DNA from: an uncultured Microbacterium sp.
GTDB taxonomy: Bacteria; Actinomycetota; Actinomycetes; Actinomycetales; Microbacteriaceae
Assembly (NCBI GenBank): GCA_937926065.1
Contig: CALANM010000168.1
Location: forward strand, 1 to 14,252
Length of the DNA stretch: 14,252 nucleotides
Direction: 5' to 3'
Shown here: piece after piece, positions 7,169 through 12,784 of the stretch
How the letters are laid out: every line of letters starts with the position of its first letter
Position numbering within the stretch: the stretch's first letter is position 1
Notes under the pieces: model-generated
The model's database searches: none
Told to the model about the DNA's origin: nothing
What the model saw: only the letters and a program-made list of their open reading frames with translations
Made by a program: the position numbers and the translations under genes

Positions 7169-8475
7169 GCGCCCACCACGGCCACTCCCACGCGTCGCGC
7201 CGCTTCGAGCGGCCGAGCGATCGCCCTGCGGGCGTCCGTCCGCTCGGCGCCCCCGGCATCATGAGCGTCGACTACGAGCACCGCGTCGACTTCGATCGCC
7301 TGCGCGAGTACCGACTCGGCCGGGCGAAGGCGGCGCTCGAGGCGAGCGAGTGCGGGGCGTTCCTGCTGTTCGACTTCTACAACATCCGGTACACAACGCA
7401 GACGTGGATCGGCGGCGCGCTCGGCGACAAGATGATCCGCTACGCGCTGCTGATGCGCGGCCACGACCCGATCCTCTGGGACTTCGGCTCGGCGGTGCGT
7501 CACCACAAGCTGTACTCCGACTGGGTGCCCGACGAGAACTACCGCGCGGGCTTCCTCGGCTTCAAGGGAGCGGTCGCCCCGGAGGGCGGCGCCGACCTGA
7601 TGAAGACGGCGGTCGACGAGATCGAGTCGCTCCTGGCCGCGGCCGGCCTGAAGGACGCTCCGCTGGGCGTCGACATCATCGAGCCGCCGTTCCTGTTCGA
7701 GCTGCAGCGCCGGGGCATCCGCATCGCCGACGCCCAGCAGAGCATGCTCGACGCGCGCGTCATCAAGAACCAGGACGAGATCATGCTGCTCAACCAGGCG
7801 GCGGCCATGGTCGACGGCGTCTATCAGGACATCGCCGAGGCCCTCAAGCCGGGCGTCCGCGAGAACGAGATCGTCGCCCTCGCCAACGCCCGCCTGTACG
7901 AGTACGGCAGCGACCAGGTGGAGGCGATCAACTCGATCTCGGGCGAGCGGTGCAACCCGCATCCCCACAACTTCACCGACCGCATCATCCGCCCCGGCGA
8001 CCAGGCGTTCTTCGACATCATCCACTCGTTCAACGGCTATCGCACCTGCTACTACCGCACGTTCGGCGTCGGCTGGGCGACCCCCAGCCAGCACGACGCG
8101 TACAAGCAGGCGCGCGAGTGGATGGATGCCGCGCTCGACGCGCTGCGTCCGGGTGTCGGCACCGACGAGGTGGCGGCCGTGCTCCCGAAGGCCGAGGACT
8201 TCGGCTTCGAGAACGAGCTGGCCGCCTTCGGTCTTCAGTTCGCGCACGGCCTGGGCCTCGGGCTCCATGAGCGTCCGATCATCTCGCGACTCAACTCGAT
8301 GGCCGATCCCGTGGAGCTGAAGGCGGGCATGGTGTTCGCGATGGAGACCTACTGCCCGGCGTCCGACGGCTCGTCGGCGGCGCGCATCGAGGAGGAGGTC
8401 GTCGTGACCGACTACGGCATCGAGGTGCTCACGAAGTTCCCCGCCCAGGACCTGTTCGTCGCCAACCCGTACTGA
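7165..8475 (+). CDS. M24 (pita-bread fold) family hydrolase with altered metal site
   Basis: 436 residues; ATG 7165 overlaps the preceding stop and follows GGAAGGA. A His-rich leader (HHGHSH) and a creatinase-like N-terminal domain (to about 200) precede the pita-bread catalytic domain. M24 metal ligands are Asp, Asp, His, Glu, Glu. Asp284 (FFDIIHS), His361 (FAHGLGLGLHE), Glu394 (FAMETY) and Glu409 (ARIEEEV) are present. At exactly +11 from Asp284, where the second Asp should be, the sequence is YRTCYYRTF, giving Cys295. The protein is therefore not a standard aminopeptidase P. M24 relatives include creatinase (metal-free), ectoine hydrolase and the DMSP lyase DddP, whose ligand spacing is similar, so the reaction need not be peptide cleavage. 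Context suggests C-N bond hydrolysis of the imported compound. Confidence 0.85.
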   Translation: MSAHHGHSHASRRFERPSDRPAGVRPLGAPGIMSVDYEHRVDFDRLREYRLGRAKAALEASECGAFLLFDFYNIRYTTQTWIGGALGDKMIRYALLMRGHDPILWDFGSAVRHHKLYSDWVPDENYRAGFLGFKGAVAPEGGADLMKTAVDEIESLLAAAGLKDAPLGVDIIEPPFLFELQRRGIRIADAQQSMLDARVIKNQDEIMLLNQAAAMVDGVYQDIAEALKPGVRENEIVALANARLYEYGSDQVEAINSISGERCNPHPHNFTDRIIRPGDQAFFDIIHSFNGYRTCYYRTFGVGWATPSQHDAYKQAREWMDAALDALRPGVGTDEVAAVLPKAEDFGFENELAAFGLQFAHGLGLGLHERPIISRLNSMADPVELKAGMVFAMETYCPASDGSSAARIEEEVVVTDYGIEVLTKFPAQDLFVANPY

Positions 8476-8481
8476 CCGTCT

Positions 8482-8493
8482 CGTCGCGCGACG
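8482..8493. promoter_or_regulatory. 12-base perfect palindrome upstream of the regulator pair
   Basis: CGTCGCGCGACG is a perfect palindrome seven bases after the M24 stop, within the 74-base gap before the XRE-cupin genes. It could be an autoregulatory operator. CG-rich palindromes also arise by chance in such DNA, so the call is tentative. Confidence 0.25.
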
Positions 8494-8522
8494 TGGTGCA
8501 CGGCGCGCGGCAGGCGGCAGAG

Positions 8523-8528
8523 TAGGGT
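8523..8528 (+). promoter_or_regulatory. possible -10 element of the XRE-cupin genes
   Basis: TAGGGT at 8523-8528, 21 bases before the ATG at 8550, resembles the TANNNT -10 of high-GC actinobacteria. No good -35 is seen 16-18 bases upstream. If real, the regulators can be expressed independently of the transporter operon. Confidence 0.3.
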
Positions 8529-8549
8529 CGATCACGCGAAAGGAGGCTC

Positions 8550-9230
8550 ATGACCGCTGAACTGGGCGACCGCATCCGCGCGGCGCGCACCGCCCGGGGG
8601 CTGAGTCTTCGTGCCACAGCGGCACAGGCCGCCATCTCGCCGAGCCTGCTCTCGCAGGTCGAGACCGGCAAGGTGCAGCCTTCGGTGAGCACCCTGTACG
8701 CGATCGTGAGCTGCCTCGGGATCTCACTCGACGAGGTCATGGGCAACCACCCCGCGGAGGATCCGGCGCCGGCGCCGCAGGCGCGCGTCCAGCCCGTGCA
8801 GCCGTTCGCGGACGCTCCGCGGATCGTCATGCAGAACGGCGTCACGTGGCGCAGTCTGGCCGTCGGCGGCGACGAGGGCGTCGACGCGGTGCTGGCCACT
8901 TATGATCCGGGGGCGGCGAGCTCGCTCGACGAGACCCACATGCGTCACATCGGGATCGAGCACGGCGTGATCGTGCGAGGCGAGCTGACGCTCAAGCTCG
9001 ACTTCGACACATACGTGCTGCGAGCCGGCGACTCGCTGTGCTTCGACGCCCAGCGCCCGCACTATTACTTCAACCACACCGATGAGGTCGCTGAGGGGGT
9101 CTGGTACATCGTCGGCTCGCGCCGTGAGCCGGAGGCCGAAGCATCGGGCGACATCCGGAACGTCGTCGACGTGCTGGATGCCATCGGGCGCATGAACGGT
9201 CGCGGTGACGCCGCCCATGGCGACGACTGA
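8550..9230 (+). CDS. XRE-family transcriptional regulator with cupin sensor domain (first copy)
   Basis: 226 residues; ATG follows AAAGGAGG, only three bases from the AGGAGG core. An XRE helix-turn-helix occupies about residues 5-62 (GDRIRAARTARGLSLRATAA, with SPSLLSQVETGKVQPSVSTL as recognition region). A Pro/Ala/Gln linker (about 68-85) leads to a single cupin domain (about 95-190), with EHGVIVRGELTLKL, RAGDSLCFDAQRPHYYF and VWYIVGSR strands. Such proteins bind DNA through the HTH and sense a small metabolite in the cupin barrel; several control amino-acid, polyamine or amide catabolism. It probably controls the upstream importer and hydrolase genes, and its target could be the dyads before livH. 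Its 3' end overlaps the next, paralogous gene, implying coupled production. Confidence 0.9.
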   Translation: MTAELGDRIRAARTARGLSLRATAAQAAISPSLLSQVETGKVQPSVSTLYAIVSCLGISLDEVMGNHPAEDPAPAPQARVQPVQPFADAPRIVMQNGVTWRSLAVGGDEGVDAVLATYDPGAASSLDETHMRHIGIEHGVIVRGELTLKLDFDTYVLRAGDSLCFDAQRPHYYFNHTDEVAEGVWYIVGSRREPEAEASGDIRNVVDVLDAIGRMNGRGDAAHGDD

Positions 9231-9879
9231 GCGGGGCGCGCCGACGGTGAGCGCGGCCGAGACGCCCTGGAACACCGTCGGTGAGCGCGTGCGCGACCTG
9301 CGCACGGCCGCGGGGCTGACGGTGCGGGAGCTCGCCCGCCGCATCGGCGTGTCGGCCAGCCATGTCTCCCAGGTCGAGCGCGGCATCGGATCGTTCAGCG
9401 TGCCCGCCCTGTACGCGGTCGCGGCGGAGCTCGGCGTGCAGATGCACGAGATCCTCGACCCGCAGGCGCCGCCCGCGCCGCCCGTCGCCCCGCCGGAGAT
9501 CACCGGGGGCGATCTGGTCGCGGCCGGCATCGTCCAGCGGGCTTCAGACCACCCGTCGATCAAGCTCAGCTCCGGGCCGCGGTGGACACGGCTGACGGCG
9601 ATGGGCGAGCCGGACGCGGAGTTCCTCGAGGTGGTCTACGCGCCCGGCACCCCGGCGCCCGAGGAGCGCATCGTCCACGACGGGCGCGAGTACGGCGTCA
9701 TCGTCGAAGGACGGCTGAGCGTCGAACTGCAGGGGGAGTCGGCTGTGCTGGAGCCGGGCGACTCGATCGTGTTCGACTCGACGATCCCTCACCGCTTCTG
9801 GAACGACGGCGACGTCGAGGTGCGCGCCATCTGGTTCGTGCGCGACCGGCATGCGCACGACGCCGTGCCGCACGCCTGA
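9217..9879 (+). CDS. XRE-family transcriptional regulator with cupin sensor domain (second copy)
   Basis: 220 residues from ATG 9217; GTG 9205 in the same frame would add four residues. Neither has a clear ribosome binding site, and both lie inside the previous gene, so translation is likely by coupling. The layout repeats its neighbour: HTH at about 21-78 (GERVRDLRTAAGLTVRELAR, SASHVSQVERGIGSFSVPAL), a Pro/Ala-rich linker with PPAPPVAPP, then a cupin at about 125-215 (EYGVIVEGRLSVEL, LEPGDSIVFDSTIPHRFWN, RAIWFVRDR). The two proteins are clearly homologous but well diverged, so this is an old duplication or a functional pair that may form heterodimers or respond to two ligands. A hairpin terminator follows 14 bases after the stop. 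Confidence 0.9.
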   Translation: MATTERGAPTVSAAETPWNTVGERVRDLRTAAGLTVRELARRIGVSASHVSQVERGIGSFSVPALYAVAAELGVQMHEILDPQAPPAPPVAPPEITGGDLVAAGIVQRASDHPSIKLSSGPRWTRLTAMGEPDAEFLEVVYAPGTPAPEERIVHDGREYGVIVEGRLSVELQGESAVLEPGDSIVFDSTIPHRFWNDGDVEVRAIWFVRDRHAHDAVPHA

Positions 9880-9893
9880 CAGGCGGGGCGGAC

Positions 9894-9929
9894 GCAGAAC
9901 GCCCGGACCGATCGGCCCGGGCGCTCTGC
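9894..9929. terminator. bidirectional hairpin terminator between convergent genes
   Basis: GCAGA-A-CGCCCGG pairs with CCGGGCG-C-TCTGC around a ten-base loop, giving a 12-pair stem interrupted by one A-C mismatch. It lies between the end of the second XRE-cupin gene (9879) and the end of the aldehyde dehydrogenase gene on the other strand (9962). There is no long T run on either side, which is usual for actinobacterial terminators. The position suits both directions. Confidence 0.7.
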
Positions 9930-9961
9930 TCCTGGTAGACGTGACGTGCGGATGCCGCGGG

Positions 9962-11338
9962 TCAGGCCTTCCAGATCGACTTCAGGTTGCAGAACTCGCG
10001 GATGCCCTCGGCCGACAGCTCACGGCCGACGCCCGAGTCCTTCACGCCGCCGAACGGCAGCTCGGGATACGAGATCGACATGCCGTTGACGAAGACGGCG
10101 CCGGCGTCGAGGCCCAGGGCGAAGAACTCCTCCTCCGCCTCGTCCTGCGTCCAGACGGCGGAGCTCAGGCCGAAGGTCGTGTCGTTGGCGATCCGCAGCG
10201 CGTCGGCGGCGTCGGCGGCGCGGTACACCGTCGCGACAGGCCCGAAGGCCTCCTCGCGGTAGAGGCGCATCTGCTCGGTGACGCCCGTGAGGACGGTCGG
10301 CGGGTAGAACCATCCGTCGCCCTCGGGGAGGGTGCCGCCGGCCACGGCCTGAGCGCCGTGGGAGAGGGCGTCGTCGACGAGTCCGGCGAGCTCGGTGCGT
10401 CCCGACTCCGTGGCCAGCGGGCCGACGTCGGTCGAGTCCTCGAGCGGGTCGCCGACGCGGAGCGCGCTCATCGCGGCGGCGAACTTCTCGACGAAGGCGT
10501 CGTGGATGTCGGTGTGCACGATGAAGCGCTTAGCGTTGATGCACGCCTGGCCGTTGTTCGAGGTGCGGGCGGAGACGGCGGTCGCGACGGCCTTGTCGAG
10601 GTCGGCCGACGGCATCACGATGAACGGATCGGAGCCGCCGAGCTCGAGCACGACGTGCTTGACCTCGGAGCCGGCGATCGAGGCCACGGAGCGGCCGGCG
10701 GGCTCGGAGCCGGTGAGGGTCACGGCCACCACGCGCCGGTCGCGGATGACGTTCTCGACCTTCGCGGCGCCGATGAGGAGCGTGTGGAAGGCGCCGGCGG
10801 GGAAGCCGCCGCGCTCGAACAGGGTGTCGAGGTAGAGCGCCGACTGCGGCACGTTCGAGGCGTGCTTCAGGAGCGCCGTGTTGCCTGCCATGAGCGCGGG
10901 CGCCGCGAAGCGGATGACCTGCCAGATCGGGTAGTTCCAGGGCATGACGGCCAGCACGACGCCCAGGGGCTGGTACACGGTGCGGGCCGACGAGGCGCCG
11001 ACGACGCTCGGGTCGTCGAGCGCGGAGCCGGCGAGGAACGACTCGGCCTTGTCGGCGTAGAAGCGCATCGCCTTGGCGGACTTGTGCACCTCGGCGCGCG
11101 CCTGCGCGAGCGTCTTGCCCATCTCGCGCGTGATGATCTCGGCGAGCGAGTCGACGTCGGCGTCGAGGAGGTCGGCGGCGGCGTGCATCCAGCCGGCGCG
11201 CGTCGCGTAGTCGGTCGAGCGGAGCGCGCGGTAGGCGTCGTCGGCCGCCGCGATGCGGGCCTCGATCTCCTGCGCGTCGTGCTCCTCGAAGGTGGCGAGA
11301 GTCTCGCCGGTGGCGGGATTGATGGATGCGATGGGCAT
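9962..11338 (-). CDS. gabD1: NAD(P)-dependent succinate-semialdehyde dehydrogenase, GabD1 type
   Basis: 458 residues, aldehyde dehydrogenase superfamily, oxidising an aldehyde to its acid in the cytoplasm. Start ATG 11338 is preceded by GGAAGG six bases upstream and begins MPIASINPATGET, the usual N-terminus of short GabD1 proteins. Catalytic Cys266 is in NNGQACINAKRF and general-base Glu232 in VLELGGSDPFIV, 34 residues apart as expected. MPWNYPIWQVIRFAAPALMAGN, LTGSEPAGRSVASIAG and ISYPELPFGGVKDSG agree closely with the mycobacterial GabD1 pattern as I recall it. Length is right for that family. Succinate semialdehyde is the best-guess substrate, but these enzymes also accept related semialdehydes, and the local pathway is unknown. 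It is the last gene of a minus-strand operon behind a GntR regulator. Confidence 0.88.
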   Translation of the reverse strand: MPIASINPATGETLATFEEHDAQEIEARIAAADDAYRALRSTDYATRAGWMHAAADLLDADVDSLAEIITREMGKTLAQARAEVHKSAKAMRFYADKAESFLAGSALDDPSVVGASSARTVYQPLGVVLAVMPWNYPIWQVIRFAAPALMAGNTALLKHASNVPQSALYLDTLFERGGFPAGAFHTLLIGAAKVENVIRDRRVVAVTLTGSEPAGRSVASIAGSEVKHVVLELGGSDPFIVMPSADLDKAVATAVSARTSNNGQACINAKRFIVHTDIHDAFVEKFAAAMSALRVGDPLEDSTDVGPLATESGRTELAGLVDDALSHGAQAVAGGTLPEGDGWFYPPTVLTGVTEQMRLYREEAFGPVATVYRAADAADALRIANDTTFGLSSAVWTQDEAEEEFFALGLDAGAVFVNGMSISYPELPFGGVKDSGVGRELSAEGIREFCNLKSIWKA

Positions 11339-11393
11339 GGATGTCCTTCCTTGGGGATCGAGCCGCGCGTCTCGGGTTTGTGGGGTGTTCGGT

Positions 11394-12080
11394 TTAAGGG
11401 GTGGGGGAGCCGTCGAAGATGTGGGGCGCCCGCGCCAGGTGCCGTCGCGTGCGCCGGATGTGGCCCCCGAGCACACGCTCCGCCTCTTCGATGTCGCCGT
11501 CTTTGAGGGCTGACACCATGAGGTGGTGCTCCTCGTGGGCGATACGGCGTGCGTCGGGATCCCACGTCGACACGTACGCGCGCCGGTAGGGAGCGGTCGT
11601 GTTCCAGAGCTTCCGCACGAGCGGGTCCAGCTGCGACGTCTCGGCGGGCGCGTAGCTCGCGAGGTGGAACTCGCGGTCGAGCCGGAGGAACGTGTCGGTG
11701 TCGTCGCCCGCGTCGCTGATGCGCTGCGCCAGTTCGGCGAGGCGTCCGAGATCGGCCTCGTCGAGCTTCGGCGCCGCATACCGCAGCAGCAGCGGCTCGA
11801 GCCTCTCCCGCATCTGGTAGACCTCTTCGCACTCGGCGAGGGTGAGGTGGGAGACCCACGCGCCCGAATTGGCGACGACGGTGACGAGCCCCTCGTACTC
11901 GAGGAGGCGGATGGCCTCGCGCACCGGCACGCGGCTCGCGCCGAACTCCGCCGCGACGTCCTCCTGGCGGATGCGGGTGCCGGGAGGGTAGGTGCCGTCG
12001 ACGATCCGCGAGCGGATGCCATCGGCGATGCGCACGCCGGCATCCCCGTCTCGCGTCCGCGTCGCCTCGATCTGGCTCAT
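11394..12080 (-). CDS. GntR-family transcriptional regulator, FCD (FadR/VanR-like) subfamily
   Basis: 228 residues. An N-terminal winged helix (about 15-80) shows the GntR pattern IADGIRSRIVDGTYPPGTRI and ASRVPVREAIRLLEYEGLV. The C-terminal all-helical FCD domain (about 85-215) has the typical EVYQMRERLEPLLLRYA helix and candidate metal/ligand residues in DREFH, HEEHH and GHIRRTRRH. FCD regulators usually repress catabolic genes and are released by a carboxylate-type metabolite. Its start is four bases after the VOC stop and its stop is 55 bases before the aldehyde dehydrogenase start, so it sits in the middle of an operon it probably regulates. The ATTG-NNNN-CAAT-like sites in the divergent gap at 12663-12741 have the form recognised by this subfamily. 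Confidence 0.92.
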   Translation of the reverse strand: MSQIEATRTRDGDAGVRIADGIRSRIVDGTYPPGTRIRQEDVAAEFGASRVPVREAIRLLEYEGLVTVVANSGAWVSHLTLAECEEVYQMRERLEPLLLRYAAPKLDEADLGRLAELAQRISDAGDDTDTFLRLDREFHLASYAPAETSQLDPLVRKLWNTTAPYRRAYVSTWDPDARRIAHEEHHLMVSALKDGDIEEAERVLGGHIRRTRRHLARAPHIFDGSPTP

Positions 12081-12084
12081 GCTT

Positions 12085-12612
12085 CTACTCTGCCGGATTC
12101 GCAGGGTGCCACAGGACCACGGAGGCCTCTGTCTCGTACGCCTTGCCGTCGGGGAAGGACACGAGCTCGAACTGCATGCCCCAGGGGCTGCGGAAGTAGA
12201 TCCAGCGCTGGCCCGTCGAGGCGCCGGCGCTCACCACCGGATCGCCCATGACCTCCACGCCCTGTTCGCGCAGGTAGGCGACGGCCGCGTCGAGGTCGTC
12301 GACGTACAGCGCGAGGTGGTGACCGCCGATGTCGCTGTTGCGCGGCTGCGGAGCCTGTCCGTCGGCGCTGTCGTAGTGGAACAGCTCGATGTTGCTGCCG
12401 TTGCCGAGGCGGTAGAAGCGGATCTCGGTGATCGCGGTGCGGGGGTGCACGCCCAGCTGCACGGCCATGAAGTCGTCGGTCTCGGAGCGTTTCGGGCCGA
12501 GGGTGTAGACGTGCACGGCGCCGAGGACGTCGACGAAGAAGCGCTCCGCCTCGTCGAGGTCGGGCACGGTGAACCCGAAGTGGTCGGTTCCTCTCATTCC
12601 GGGGATCGGCAT
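12085..12612 (-). CDS. VOC-family protein (glyoxalase/dioxygenase-like)
   Basis: 175 residues from ATG 12612, chosen because AGGAG lies five bases upstream; ATG 12627 and GTG 12630 would add five or six residues that are merely the translated ribosome binding site. Two vicinal-oxygen-chelate modules are visible. The first holds His11 (GTDHFGFTVPDLDEAERFF) and Glu76 (NIELFHY); the second holds His99 (GGHHLALYVDDLDAAVAYL) and Glu149 (QFELVSF). That H-E-H-E set is what a glyoxalase-I-like metal site needs. The protein is cytoplasmic, with no signal peptide. Possible roles are glyoxalase, isomerase/epimerase or ring dioxygenase; sequence alone does not choose. It is the first gene of the VOC-GntR-GabD1 operon, with a four-base gap to the GntR gene. 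Confidence 0.88.
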   Translation of the reverse strand: MPIPGMRGTDHFGFTVPDLDEAERFFVDVLGAVHVYTLGPKRSETDDFMAVQLGVHPRTAITEIRFYRLGNGSNIELFHYDSADGQAPQPRNSDIGGHHLALYVDDLDAAVAYLREQGVEVMGDPVVSAGASTGQRWIYFRSPWGMQFELVSFPDGKAYETEASVVLWHPANPAE

Positions 12613-12617
12613 CCTCG

Positions 12618-12622
12618 CTCCT
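12618..12622 (-). promoter_or_regulatory. ribosome binding site that decides the VOC gene start
   Basis: On the minus strand, AGGAG lies five bases before the ATG at 12612. It selects this codon over the two upstream in-frame start codons, which overlap or precede the site. Confidence 0.55.
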
Positions 12623-12662
12623 CTCATCACGACGCTGTGGTGTCACCCCGCGGTGAACCCCC

Positions 12663-12674
12663 TCATTGTATCCA
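12663..12674. promoter_or_regulatory. GntR-type operator half of a divergent pair, over the minus-strand -10
   Basis: TCATTGTATCCA at 12663-12674, read on the minus strand as TGGATACAATGA, matches the + strand TGGATGCAATGA at 12730-12741 in 11 of 12 positions. The minus-strand copy contains TACAAT (12665-12670), a good -10 for the VOC-GntR-GabD1 operon, about 50 bases before the VOC start. No strong -35 is seen at 17 bases. Binding here would block that promoter. Confidence 0.5.
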
Positions 12675-12722
12675 CGCCTCGTAAGTTGCCGCCATCAAGC
12701 ACGGGCGCGCGCATCCCAGATC

Positions 12723-12750
12723 TTGAAATTGGATGCAATGATGCTCTAGC
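12723..12750 (+). promoter_or_regulatory. candidate promoter of the E1 gene with an embedded GntR-type operator
   Basis: TTGAAA at 12723-12728 is a good -35; TCTAGC at 12745-12750 is a weak -10 at 16-base spacing. Between them lies ATTG-GATG-CAAT (12728-12739), a near-palindrome of the kind bound by FCD-type GntR repressors. It is the counterpart of the inverted site at 12663-12674. A repressor bound there would occlude RNA polymerase. Confidence 0.45.
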
Positions 12751-12784
12751 GTGGGCTCCACGCACTGATCAATGGAGACAGACA

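Noticed and set aside
7165..8475. Naming the M24 gene dddP (DMSP lyase), doeA (ectoine hydrolase), creatinase or pepP
   Set aside because: The ligand spacing resembles DddP and the fold fits all four, but the Asp-to-Cys change and lack of diagnostic residues or pathway partners give no basis for a specific name.
9205..9216. GTG 9205 as start of the second XRE-cupin gene
   Set aside because: It is possible, but it adds only four residues and has no ribosome binding site. ATG 9217 was preferred with low certainty.
9851..11506. 551-codon + strand open frame opposite the aldehyde dehydrogenase
   Set aside because: It is low-complexity (Gly/Arg/Glu/His) without domain motifs and lies antisense to an unmistakable GabD1. 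It is a codon-bias shadow.
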